This document shows positions 53,041 through 63,889 of a stretch of DNA of 64,000 bases, piece after piece. Both the position numbers and the translations under genes were made by a program. A model generated the notes under the pieces. It made no database searches and was not told where the DNA came from. It saw nothing but the letters and a program-made list of their open reading frames with translations. Each line of letters opens with the position of its first letter. The first letter of the stretch is position 1. Source of the DNA: Macrothele yani (lineage: Eukaryota; Arthropoda; Arachnida; Araneae; Macrothelidae); assembly GCA_039090855.1 (NCBI GenBank), contig CM077005.1:72598607-72662606 (forward strand), given 5' to 3'.

Positions 53041-55070
53041 TCATGTAGAAGGCCGTGGGCTCCCCTTCCGGGCAATGTCAGCAGGACGAGAGTGGTAAGG
53101 CGAAATATCACCTAACCAGGTACTCGTGTTGGTAAACCAAGAACTATAAGCACCGACGTATTCTTCATGAAATTCATAGTTAGATAGTAAAAGAGGATAA
53201 AACGAATATGATTTATGCCTTTTCCGCCTTCGGTGTGGAATAAATGAATGAGGCTGGGAAGCATCAGCAGAGGAAGGCGGGAGAGCGGACACTAAAGCAC
53301 CACTGTACATGGAGGTGGAATTACTAGGAAGGGCAGGAAAAAAATCAGGAACTGTGACAGGAGGTTCTGAGAAGACTTCAAAAGATGTAGTTGCAGAGGA
53401 TAGCACTGATGAAGATTAGAGGATCACACTGGTGACTGAAGGACACAAATTCCACAGACGAGATGGCAAGCGAACCAAGCTGAGAGTAAGTAGCAGTGGC
53501 TGGCATAGGAGAGCTGGGTGGTGGTGCACCAGGAACATCTAAGGGTAAAGATGCAGCGGAAGACTGAACTACAGGCGGAGAAACATTGGTCGAAGAAGAA
53601 GGTAACTGAAGAACATCAGTAGGAGAGGACAGTGAAGAGGAAGAAGATTCGAGACGCTTGAGTGTAGCCCTGGTAGAAGGTGAACACAGCGGCGTACTGG
53701 TGGTAGATGAAGTGAAATCCAGAAGCGAGGACAGTAACAGGTGAGACGGGAAAACGGTGTCAGCAGAAACAAGCGAAGAGGAAATATCAGGGGACGAAAA
53801 CAACCTGCCTACACGGGAAGGCTGTGATGACAGTCAGGGTAAAAGCAGCAACGACAAAGACGACGAAGGCAATGCAAATGAGCTAGCTGGAACAGACGTG
53901 CGGGAAGACATCAACGAAAGACGATCAGCATCCCGAGTTGGGTAGGACGAACACTGATGATCATGCAATTTGAAATGGATGCACTGAATGCCAGTGAAAA
54001 CATGCGCTGTGAGGTTATCCGACCACAGACGACTTGGAAAGTGGTCGGACAAGATGCAATAGACTGTTCATCAGGGAAGACGACGAGCGATAGACTATTC
54101 ATCAAAGAAGACGATGAAAACCGAAGTTACGAAGATCCCTTTGATCGTCAGGAGCAGCAGGCAGGGTGCGAATAGGACCGATAACTGAACCACATTAAGA
54201 AAGGAAGTCATTAGAAATTTCAGGAGGAACTGGCATAGTAACAAGAGTTGAGCGCTGTGTAATAGGAATGGCGTACAGACTCTGGGCGCCAACTAAAATG
54301 GGGGTAGAACTGACCTGCTCAACTTGAGCAGGACTGGAAAAGTAATAAGCACGGAGCGGGGCTTCCGGGTGAAACAATCAGATGAAGAGCGAAAATATAA
54401 GCCTTAATTTTGGTATTCGGTAAAGCAAGACATTTAACACCTAGGGCTAAGGAGGCAAGCAAAGATGTACCTCGTGGTGAAGACTCAGGAATATGGGCTG
54501 TTAAAATCGAGCCATGGCGAGAAATACGGAAGTCTGAGGAGGAGGACTTGTAGATCGGAACGTACAGGAAATCCGGTAGACAAAGAATGAGGAGGTTGAG
54601 AATCAGTAAGTATGACTGAAACCATGAGCAGTGGAATAGCGCAACACAAGAATTGATGAAAGATGGACGATAGCAGAAGACGCAGCGACGACGTCACGAA
54701 GAGATGTTTTAGACAGGTGGTACACAACTAAAGGGTAGATGACGTCACTCGAGGACCACTAGCAGAAGGTGGCGTGATACGGAAGGTACGTATACAAGCA
54801 CAGAACAGGAGCGTAGAAGACGGCGTGTAGGAACGCTGACGTGGAAATAAGAGAAAGTCAAGGCGAGTCACGACGTTTACCAGAGGAAAACAACGAGGGT
54901 TAAGTACAAGATGAGAAATACGTTGAATATTAACTATATCCGCACTTACTTGGCCAGACGAGTCACTGGAGCGAAGCAAACAAACTTTAAGAGCTCGGAA
55001 AAAGCACTCACACGAGATAGGACAATCAGATTTCGTTAGTATACGGCAGAAAATCAGGAGCATGAGCTTG
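53041..55070 (-). pseudogene. ORF1/Gag-like protein of the retroelement, broken
   Basis: Open minus-strand pieces follow one another with shifts and stops. The first is 54728-55070 (SCECFFRALKVCLLRSSDSS and HLVLNPRCFPLVNVVTRLDF); then 53834-54052; then 53378-53803 (Ser/Thr/Pro-rich, like a linker); and last 53041-53406 (HRRRKRHKSYSFYPLLLSNY, a basic patch, and YVGAYSSWFTNTSTW). In the second piece CIHFKLHDHQCSSY fits a CCHC zinc knuckle (C-x2-C-x4-H-x4-C) with the second and fourth ligands changed to Phe and Tyr. That suggests a nucleic-acid-binding ORF1/Gag-type protein; the assignment is inference. I do not recognise the family. Confidence 0.45.
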
Positions 55071-55100
55071 GGACGACTCAGCCAGAGCTTAGACGACTGT

Positions 55101-55328
55101 TTTTTTTTTTTTTTTTTTTTTATTGGAGGTTCAACGACCACCGTGAGCGACTCATTGGGCTATAAGCAGTCGCCCGTCCCTAATTTAGGGTCACTGGTTC
55201 CAGGGAAGGGAGAGAGCCAGTGCCGTAAGACAAACACAACATCCATGCCTCACCGGGATTCGAACCCGGACTCCTTACGGACGAATGATCAGAGGCCATT
55301 GCCTAGACCACTGCGCCACCGAGGCGGT
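55101..55328 (-). mobile_element. SINE-A copy inserted into the head of an older SINE, 14-bp target duplication
   Basis: gcttagacgactgt at 55087-55100 and 55329-55342. Long poly-T, near-consensus body and head. The duplicated bases belong to the tRNA head of the older copy. Confidence 0.94.
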
Positions 55329-55357
55329 GCTTAGACGACTGTGCCACCGGGGCAGCA
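55329..55357 (-). mobile_element. Head end of the split old SINE-A copy
   Basis: gcttagacgactgtgccaccggggcagc completes the copy interrupted at 52626. Confidence 0.8.
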
Positions 55358-56568
55358 AACCCGGCTTTAGGGTTTGCATTATACAAAAGATGAAGAAATT
55401 CGCGCATCGCTTTGTTCTAAAGTCCATTATAGATATTTTTCCATTATTAGTATTATGAATCCGTAATTTGAGATTAAACTTTACCCGATTTTGACATTCT
55501 GCTATTCGATTCTTTATTTACCATGAGAATACACTAATTAATGATTATAAATTAATAGGTAAGTGAGGACTTAAGTAGAGAGAGCATATTTAACTTAAAA
55601 ACGATCCATAATAATTTTTACTCACCCCTAACGTCAGCAATGAAAAATTATACCTCCTTTGCTTTCGAGTCTGTTGTAATTATAACATTCTGGCAGGGAA
55701 TCTATGGCTTTTTTAGCCAGCAGAAGATAGCTCACAGATAAATCAAACTGGCTAAGCCCAGTGTCTGCAGATAAATCTAGGAAGTGTGAGATCTTTGACC
55801 CTCTCCTTTTTTTTTGCTTGTACTTTCGTTAGCATTCCACTTTTCGATGTGTGCTGCGCTAGAAACTCATGTTGAACAAAATGCATTAAACAGTTATAGC
55901 AAACCGCTACAAGCACGAAACTCTACAGATATATCTTGAGGAAGCTGTCACAGTGTAAGAAGTGTTACGCAGAAGGTGCGCGTTTAAGGCTTGTTGTGAT
56001 GCGAAGCGAAGATTGAGATGGAATAGACTGGTGTTTCGAGACGCTATCAGTACATGGACTTTTTGTTTTCTCTGTCACGAGTTACGAACTGGAAATAAGG
56101 TGGTTCGAAAAATTACATTGTGTCTGAACTCAAACGGTAGATATCGGTGTCCTTTAACAATGAGACCAGTTCTGTGTGCGAGAAAAGCTGTTCGTGCTCA
56201 CTACCTATTTCTTGGAAAGGTAACATGGCACAAATCACGATTCGATCAGATTATTTTCTATAGTATGTTTCCTAAAGATAACGTAACCATATCAGCTATT
56301 CTTTTTCTTATGATATCATCAGAGGAGGGTACCTAATAATTTAACTTCTCCAATAAATATTAAAAATCTTTAAACTGAAGTTGGGAGAATTTACGTTTCT
56401 ACGACTGAGTGATGGTTAGCTATTTCGCTTGTGTTTCGCACTTACTCAAGTTTAAACTGCTTTCTCTTCTTTTTTCAATTCAGCTAGTTCTCATGCAATA
56501 AATATTTAGGGACCTTTCCTGTTATCTGCCCGCCAGTATTTGCTTCAGAATAAGAACGCGTTCAAGTA
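55358..56568. other. Spacer, nothing recognised
   Basis: A 124-codon plus frame at 55962-56336 was read. It has a Cys-poor, basic composition and no recognisable motif. Confidence 0.45.
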
Positions 56569-56579
56569 GTTCCCGATTT

Positions 56580-56795
56580 TTTTTTGGATTGGAGGTTTAA
56601 CGACCACCGTGAGTAACTCAATGGGCTATAAGCAGTCGCCCGTCCCTAATTTAGGGTCACTGGTTCCAGGGAAGGGAGAGAGCCAGTGCCGTAAGACAAA
56701 CACAACATCCATGCCTCACCGGGATTCGAACCCGGACCCCTTACGGACGAATGATCATAGGCCAGCGCCTTAGACCACTGCGCCACCGGGGCGGC
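56580..56795 (-). mobile_element. SINE-A copy, 11-bp target duplication
   Basis: gttcccgattt at 56569-56579 and 56796-56806. Near-consensus sequence, complete head. Confidence 0.94.
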
Positions 56796-56806
56796 GTTCC
56801 CGATTT

Positions 56807-57651
56807 CGAAAGCAGAACACAGAGCCTTTTGCAGCAGATGCGCAGTGATCACATGCTTCTCTATGCGTACTACCTATGCGCAGTTATCACATTCTTTTGC
56901 CCGTTCGTCTGCGCACTGGAATTATGTGTGGTCATTCGAAAGGAATATTTTTTTAACCGTTTGTCTGCGCTCTGGGATTATGTGAATTTTTATAGCAAAA
57001 AAAAGATTGAAAACTAATGATGATTCATTTTTAGAAATTATGACATATATCGTAGCGTATTGCCCCCCCCCCCCCCCCCCCTTTTTTTTTCTTTTATATA
57101 TTTCTTAAACAGGTAAAATTTTATAAAAAAGTGAATTAGTAGGTTTTTGCTATTTATAGTGTCATTTTACATACTAATAAAAATAATTTCATAACATTTA
57201 TTGTGAACTACTTACTCTCATGTTGGGTGTGATCAGGCTTCATGTAAACAAAGCGGAAGGATACACTAAAAATCGCGAACAGCTTGAAATGGTTCTTATT
57301 TGGAAGTCAAATAGTGTCATTTTACATAACATTGAACAAAAGCAAACAGTGGCGAGCAGATAACAGGAAAGGTCCATAATTGGGGTTTTTGACTACATAC
57401 ATATATAAATCTCCACCTACTATAACCTTTCCACCATATTCTGCAATTGTGAATACGTTATAGTAGTTCATCTTTATTTTTCTCCGGTAACCCCCCCCTC
57501 CCCTGTTATTCCCTCACTTTACACCACAACTACATCATTATACACTGCCTGGATTAGGTTGTCAAACTAATCTAATCCAGGTTTTGAAATTAATCAAGTA
57601 AAACCTAACTCAAAGGAAAGCTAACGCAACCAATAATGACCCTAATTATTA
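56807..57651. other. Spacer with C/T homopolymer and a small hairpin
   Basis: About 20 C followed by 9 T at 57063-57090. Arms cctggattag (57548-57557) and ctaatccagg (57572-57581) form a short hairpin. No coding family. Confidence 0.55.
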
Positions 57652-58848
57652 GGGGTGTGCAAAGGTTTCCGCCGCCCCCGCTAGCGGGCGCTGTAGGAGT
57701 CTAACCGGCCGGCGACCCGTGCTGTCAGTTCGTTCATGAAGCCAACCCTGGCGTTCGAGAAAGTTTATTTGCGCACTGTTCATTCATTGTACATTCATGT
57801 TTAATTTAGGGAAACGTTCGAATGAAGCATACGGTTCAATATGTCAAGCGTATGGCGAAACGGTTGTGGGTGAGCCGACGTGTCGAGAATGGTTTGCCAG
57901 GTTTAAGAAAGGTGATCTAAGCTTGGAAGACAAGTCACGTGATGTTAGATTGCAGGAACTCGCAGACGAGGAGCTGGAATCACTGTTGCAAGAGGATGCC
58001 ACACATTCGATCACGCAACTGGCGAAACGTTTGAAAGCGGCTCAATCGACGGAGGTACGGCATCTACAGGCCTTGCGGGGAAGAATCAGAAGATTGGTAA
58101 GTGGGCTCCGCATACTTTAACGGAGCGTATTATTGATCAACGATTGGGCATCTTCATGTCGTCGCTGAAGAGGTTTCAAGGGAAGAATTTCTTGTGGAAG
58201 ATTGTCACCGGGGGTGAAAAATGGATCAATTGCGACAACCCCGTACGCAAGCGATCCTGAGTCGACCCAGGCCAGCCATCAACATCCACTGCAAAACAGG
58301 GTATCCACGGGAAAAAGGTGCTGTTCTGTGTGTGGTGGGATATGCTTGGAGTGCTGTACTTCGAACTGTTGAAACTGGGCGAAACAATCACTGCACAACG
58401 ATATAGCGATCAGTTGATGAAACTGAATGCCGCAATCGAGCAAAAACGCCCATGGACAGGTAACGACCGCCACCCAGTCGTCGTGTTACACGATAATGCC
58501 AGACTACATGTCGGTGCCACCACGAAATCAACCCTTGAACAGTTACACTGGGAGGTTTTACCGCACAAGGCTTACTCCCCGTACATTGCACCCTCAGACT
58601 TTCATCTGTTTCGCTTTATGCAACATGCCCTAGCACAACAGCGGTTCACCATAGTTCCAGGTGGAAAATTTCGTCACTGCGTACCTCAGCTAAAAACCCG
58701 AGTCCTTCTATCATAGGGGCATTCATTTGTTGCCTGAAAAATCACTGGAAGGTCTTTGATGCTAACGGCCAATATTTCGTTGAATAAATATGTGCTGGTT
58801 TTCTGATTGTTCCTGTCTCCTTAAACGGCGGAAACGTTTGCATACCGT
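57652..58848 (+). mobile_element. Mariner element J with inverted ends
   Basis: The left end ggggtgtgcaaaggtttccg (57652) and the complement of the right end (ggtatgcaaacgtttccgcc, to 58848) are inverted repeats. TA at 57650-57651 and 58849-58850. Length 1.2 kb. Confidence 0.9.
57797..58716 (+). pseudogene. Mariner transposase, first Asp lost
   Basis: The N-terminal domain (57797-58120) has YGSICQAYGETVVGEPTCRE and WFARFKKGDLSLED, a helix-turn-helix and the Trp-x-x-RF motif. The first catalytic block at about 58200 reads IVTGGEKWINCDNP, with Gly where the metal-binding Asp belongs, and the Trp ten residues on is TGA (RKRS-stop-VDPG). The C-terminal frame (58318-58716) shows VVVLHDNARLHVG (second Asp) and YSPYIAPSDFHLF (third Asp). 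The stop, the frame changes near 58090 and the Asp loss make it inactive. It is related to mariner A at the left end of the window. Confidence 0.91.
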
Positions 58849-59989
58849 TAAGAGTAACGCTATTCTTCCAGTGCAATATACAGCGGCCATTATATCTGTA
58901 TAATCCATGGTCGGCCTCAGGACTGAGGTAGACCATGGATCATATAGATATCAGTAAAGGCAAGATTTATTTAAAAATATCTGCAAAGGTAAGAAAAAAA
59001 TTATTAAGAAAAATCGTTTAATGGTCTTCGTTTTTACATTTGAGGTTAATTTGAAATTTTGCCTTTTAAAAATGTAACAAAATCAGAAATGCAATACCCT
59101 CCACCCAAAAAAATAAGTAGAACTAAAAAAATGCAGTTTTCTATGAAATTCTATCATATTTCCTCATCTCAGTGAATCTCCAAAATTCAAGAAAAACGGG
59201 TATACATATTGGTTTTCTTGACATCCACATATCACGTGACAGATTTCATGGCTTACAGACTGCTGTTGTTATATTTAATGTCTGCCGTGAGCATGCAACA
59301 ATATATGATACATCCTGCTCCAAATTAACTGCAGCTGACTCCATTGAAAGGACAGAATCAGAATTGTAAGACAAACACTTCAGTTAAGTCTCTCCCATCC
59401 CGAGACACGAATATGTGCCCAGCACAGGTAATTAGTCAGAATATCGCGCCACGGACCTCCCCCCTCCCCCTCCCCCCACACAAAAATAATTTGTTTTGTC
59501 CTTGTTCATTCCTCGGGGGCCAAAACACTTTCGAAAAAAAAAAAACAATGTCTCCAAACATGAGCACAAGAACATCAAACAATTTCTTGGATTTTTATTT
59601 GTGTAGTTAACCTAGGGGCAGTTCAGAAACCAGAGGCTAACAACTTCATTGAAGAAACGAGAAACAATTGCCACAGCGTCTCCCCTACGACACCTTCAAT
59701 AATTAACTTTCACTGCAACAAATTTAATGTTCTGCTCATATTTGGGAACATTGAAGAAATGAAGTGATTTTTATTTTCGAACAAATCGTATTATTGGAAA
59801 GAACTAGGGTAAAACAAATCATTCTTCAACGGGAAAAACACTTATGAAAAATTGTGCCTTCTGGCTTGGTGATTATCTGAAGTGTTGTTAGCTCATGGGA
59901 CAAAATATTACCCTCTGCAATTTCTCGCCTCATACTTTGCAACACTTTAAATTACAGCTTCAATATTGAACAATATGGACGGCACAAGT
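58849..59989. other. Spacer with a 38-bp hairpin
   Basis: 58903-58940 folds into atccatggtc / gaccatggat with an inner cctcag / ctgagg. The rest is A+T-rich, with a C-rich stretch at 59456-59480. Confidence 0.5.
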
Positions 59990-60720
59990 CGTAGGACATC
60001 ATTTGCACCAGGTATAGCCCACTCTTCTAATATCTACACTCATAATTCAGCTAGGTTACGTGGACACCTATTTTGATATTTCACCGTCTGTTCCAGATAG
60101 TCCTACATGTCTTCAATTGGATTTTAGTCTTGACACTTTAACACCAGTTCAAGTGACCCAGTGTAACACCTCATGATCCTCGTGTAAGATACAAGTAGCT
60201 TTAGTCCTGTGTTATTATCCTGGAACGCCCGGAATGATGTCTACGTTGTGTTCCGCCTTCAAATTATGGACAAATGGCAACTCATGGTCATTTAGAAGCA
60301 TATCTAGCTTAAACGGTTCGATATTTCAATTAATGTTCCTAATTCGTGGTAAATAAAGCTCCCGCAAAACGTCGCAGAGCCACCTCCAGCATTAATAACA
60401 CCTTCGGATAACATAGTCAGGGAGGCTTCGTTATTCCTGCTATGCACTATAGGCCTTGCATCGATAAAATACAGACAGAAATGCTAATCATCTGACCAGA
60501 TATAAGTTTTTAGTCATTTTGAATCCATTGTCCATAGCGTCTACTCCACTGGAATCGGACTGATTTATGTGGAGCTGTTATCAAGGAGCGTTTTTTTTGA
60601 GGATCTCTTCTCCAAATAATAAAGGAATGCAATTACGTTTGTAGTGTTCTTTCGGAAATAAACGGATGTGGGCTTTCATTGACTGTCTGCAGCGATCCTT
60701 GTTTGGTAAGAGAGTCGTTT
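59990..60720 (-). pseudogene. Tc1-like transposase, ancient
   Basis: Read on the minus strand with many frame changes: YIWSDD-stop-HFCLY (first Asp region, near 60500), then VINAGGGSATFCGSFIYHEL (the GGGSVMVWGCF block, near 60390), and later a garbled NPIE-type segment followed by ILEEWAIPGA near 60030. Conserved residues are too few to assign the second Asp and the Glu. No terminal repeats were found. It is an old copy, comparable with the one at 36.4 kb. Confidence 0.6.
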
Positions 60721-60912
60721 GCAGTCACTAAGTCTGATACTTTTTGACGGTCCTTGTTTGTCGTTTTTAATAATGTGCACGATTACCTGTCGTACTGAAT
60801 GTACACCACTGTTTTTGCAACCAGGGACTGTTTGTTTCGAAGCATCAGCAAATTCGACATTCCTTTTTCACAGCATGACCTTTAGCCATACCATATGCAA
60901 TAATGCCATTTT

Positions 60913-61125
60913 TTTTATTGAAGGTTTAACGACCACCGTGAGCAGTTCGATGGGTTATAAGCAGTCGCCCGTCCCTAATTTAGGGCCACTGGTTCCAGGG
61001 AGGAGAGAGAGAGCCAGTTCCGTAAGACAAACACAACTTCCATGCCTCACCGGGATTCGAACCCGTACCCCTTCGTGGCGAATGATCAGAAGCCATCGCT
61101 TAGACAAATGCGCCATCGGGGTGGC
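60913..61125 (-). mobile_element. SINE-A copy
   Basis: Full length on the minus strand. at(g/a)ccatttt at 60903-60912 and 61126-61135 (9 of 10) is the likely target duplication. Confidence 0.9.
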
Positions 61126-61389
61126 ATACCATTTTACCACTCAGTCGCTTCTGTCTTCGGAACCACAATCCACGGTAATAACCTGCACACTGCTGGGAAT
61201 GTTTCGTAGAAAATTTAGTATTTGCCATTTTCTTGTAGAACGTCCGTCCACAGTGAGTAGAGTTTAGGTCCCAGCCACCTTCAGCGAGATCACCTTTTGG
61301 GCAGGACACATAAACGGAAGGAATGAGAGCAAGTCTAGAGACTTTGACAGAACAGTTTGTAGTGAGATTAGAGTACAGTAGATGGCGCC

Positions 61390-61634
61390 ACCGTACAAGT
61401 ACGATGTTGCATACAGAGGGGTGAGATAATTCCAGGGGGTGGGGCACAGGAAAGGATACCCATTTGACCAGTGGGTCCAGCCTGAGGGCCGTCACTTAAC
61501 GTGCTCGTCCGATGCACGGCGGATATTCAGCGATTGTTAGTAAATCACACCATCTCTGAAAGATCAGCCCAGGTTCGAACCTGAGGACCTTGCATTGATA
61601 ATCTGACTCGCTAACCACTAAGCCATCCGCGACT
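61390..61634 (-). repeat. SINE-C: another tRNA-derived repeat
   Basis: On the minus strand gatggcttagtggttagcga (A box) and tcaggttcgaacctggg (B box, 61571-61587) are followed by a body with gtgacggccctcaggctgg. It is unlike SINE-A after the head. Its left limit is uncertain. Confidence 0.6.
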
Positions 61635-61639
61635 CTTTC

Positions 61640-62512
61640 ATAGAAAATTGAAGCTCATGTTCTTATATATAGTACTGTTTTACTACAAGTGCGCCATCAA
61701 GCGGTGTATCAATTCAACACTACAGTTTATGATCGGAGTGACTGATTTTTTATCCGCTGTGCTTCTATTAATTAAAGAAATTAAATTTGAGCTCACCCAT
61801 GCTCTCAGAAAACTTAAGAGTCTGATTTTTAAGAGCGTAATATTCTGTCTCCAGAGCTTTTGTTTTCCTTATTTTGCTTCTTAAGTCTTTACTTCAGATT
61901 CCTAGCGAAACTCAAAGTATGTAATAATATTATTTTACGTACTTTAGGACCTGTCATAATGTTAAATATAAAACTTAGTGTTTTGTGCAACAGAGCATCT
62001 GCTCCTCTTTTGTTCAACAAGCCAATTTTACACTGTTGCTGTAATAACTCTGCTTAGGTCGGTGTTCGTTTGTCTGTGCATTCTTACATCTCATGTTTTC
62101 ATACGGCTGGGACAAACATCAATAAAAATAATCTGAAACATACACACACGTACACTACCATCTAACTCTATTGGTACCAATTTTTATAATTTGTTTCGGA
62201 AAAGGAATTCTTGCCCACAGTGTGATTATTCAGATAGTAGCTGTAGGTGAAAATTGCATTTAAGAAATGCAAGCAAAACCAAATGTGTTATCATTTATCT
62301 ATCTAATATGAAGAATGTAGAAACATGAATATACACTGCTGTTTGTGAAAACTGAAACACCAATAAAGAATCACGCTATTCAAATGAAATTCATCATGTT
62401 ACAGGAGATAACTGATTACATTTGTAGAGCTATACAAGACCTTTTCGCTTCAATACTCAGTCATATGAAGCCATCTCCAGCAATATAACAGAGCTGAGCC
62501 CGTCGAATGGAT
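61640..62512. other. Spacer, nothing recognised
   Basis: A+T-rich. A 78-codon frame at 61648-61884 resembles no known family. Confidence 0.45.
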
Positions 62513-62706
62513 TTATGATGTCAGAAGCAGACAGAAAAACACACATAGCGCCGTGGATTGTTGGCCACCGTGGTGTAAGGCGGAGGTACTCGGCTGGATA
62601 TCGAGAGATCTGGGATTGGGATCTCCAGCGGTGACCGAATAACAATTTTTCGCTTGCTATGTGTTGCTAAAACTTGGAAAGAGCGATGTCTTTGTTTATT
62701 CACTCA
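62513..62706 (+). repeat. SINE-D-type unit, copy 1
   Basis: gatttatgatgtcagaagc through gagcgatgtctttgttta. It contains an A-box-like ccgtggtgtaaggc and a B-box-like gggattgggatctcc. Copy 2 starts 322 bp further. Confidence 0.65.
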
Positions 62707-62834
62707 CGCCACGTATTTGGAGGATTTTCACTTTGGATCTCGCCCGTTGGATTCAACTTCTATAATTGATATATAGCCAGTGCCATTAATGCCCACCAGA
62801 TGGAGACGACTCAGCAGCTGAGCCATCTTGCGGA

Positions 62835-63030
62835 TTTATGATGTCAGAAGCTGACAGAAAAACACACACGGCGCCGTGGATTGTTGCCCACCGTGGTGTA
62901 AGGCTAACGCGCTCGGTTGGATATCGAGAGATCTGGGACTCGGATCCCCAGCGGTGACCGAGTAACAATTTTTCGGTTGCTATGTGTTGCTAAAACGTGG
63001 AAAGAGCGATGTCTTTGTTTATTTATTTTA
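62835..63030 (+). repeat. SINE-D-type unit, copy 2
   Basis: About 90% identical by eye to copy 1; the B-box-like part reads gggactcggatcccc. A short common stretch (gctgagcc) also precedes each copy. Confidence 0.65.
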
Positions 63031-63044
63031 TAACAGCCTTTAGA

Positions 63045-63860
63045 CGGCGTGTCATTGAATGGAAACAGTTTTTGATATCGTCCTATGTTATAAGCCTGCC
63101 AGCTGCTTTTATGTGAGACCAGAGTTCAGATGTGGTGACTGAAGGAGGTGCTTGACGGGCCAGTCGTTTAGCTGCCATGTCCCAGACATGTAATAGAGGG
63201 AACATATCCGGCGAACGTGCAAGCCAGCGAAGAAGGGGTATCTGTCATGCGTGGAAGAGGTCTTGGACATACTGGGCCATATGTTGACGATCAATGTCTT
63301 GCTGAAATGTAGTGCCAGGACAATTCTAGAGGAAGGGTAGCCCCTTTGCTTCTAAAACAACCCTGACGTATCGCTAGCTTTTGAGGGTTTCCTCAATTCG
63401 TATCCGGCGAGAACGCGAATTGAACCCAATGGCACCCCGTACCATGGCACTTTGCGTTGGACCTGTATGAAGCTGCAAGGTGCCCATCACCACGATGATT
63501 CCGATCACGTATTACATCATGGCACATCAAGCTGAATCCTGAATCGTCAGAAAATACGCCCTGTTGCGAATCAGCGCGCTAATGTCTGTGTTCGAGATCA
63601 CAATGCAACCTCAGTCATCTGTGGTTGAGGGTTCGAAGAATGTACAGCAATGGACTGCTAGAGATCAGTTCTCTGTTGATTAGACGGCGTTGAACTGTAC
63701 TGGAGGACAAAGTCTGACATGTGACAGCGCTCCACTGTTGCTCTGTCCCTTGGAAGGCGCTGTGCGATCGGTCATTGTGATGCGGTAGAGATGTCTGCCA
63801 TCCCGTGCAGTCGTTCGATTTTGAGATCAACATCCCGCATTCCTGAGTGTCCAAGCCTCA
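63045..63860 (-). pseudogene. Tc1-like transposase, decayed
   Basis: On the minus strand: FSDDSGFSLMCHDVIRDRNH (first Asp, near 63550), then TTFQQDIDRQHMAQYVQDLF (second Asp, near 63290) and LARSPDMFPLLHVWDMAAKR (near 63200), where the usual P-I-E is P-L-L, so the catalytic Glu is lost. The C-terminus continues ELWSHIKAAGRLI and MTRRLKAVIK. The wording is closest to the subgroup of elements E and F. Several frameshifts and stops are present. The DNA-binding domain would lie to the right, where only a tandem repeat is seen. Confidence 0.78.
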
Positions 63861-63889
63861 CGTTTCCACTGACGCTACGTTCGCACCAC

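Larger units (their letters stand above)
52627..55078 (-). mobile_element. 2.45-kb ORF1-like retroelement inserted in a SINE
   Basis: The insertion is bounded by agccag(c/a)gcttag at 52614-52626 and 55080-55092. On the minus strand its 3' end is ttcaataaagcgattttgaa, i.e. a polyadenylation-type signal close to the end. It carries Ser/Pro-rich minus-strand coding but nothing that resembles reverse transcriptase. The 3' untranslated part includes a diverged tandem repeat. Confidence 0.6.

Noticed and set aside
53757..54175. Plus-strand acidic frames (62 and 72 codons)
   Set aside because: They are the antisense of the Ser-rich minus-strand frames; acidic content is just the complement of TCN codons.
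52627..55078. Host gene in this stretch (Ser/Pro-rich frames)
   Set aside because: It interrupts a SINE with a flanking repeat and has a retroelement-like 3' end; frames are shifted.
55962..56336. 124-codon plus-strand frame
   Set aside because: No motif or repeat context; could equally be chance in AT-rich DNA.
57063..57090. Telomeric or functional C-rich motif
   Set aside because: A plain C20/T9 homopolymer; no telomere-type unit repeats.
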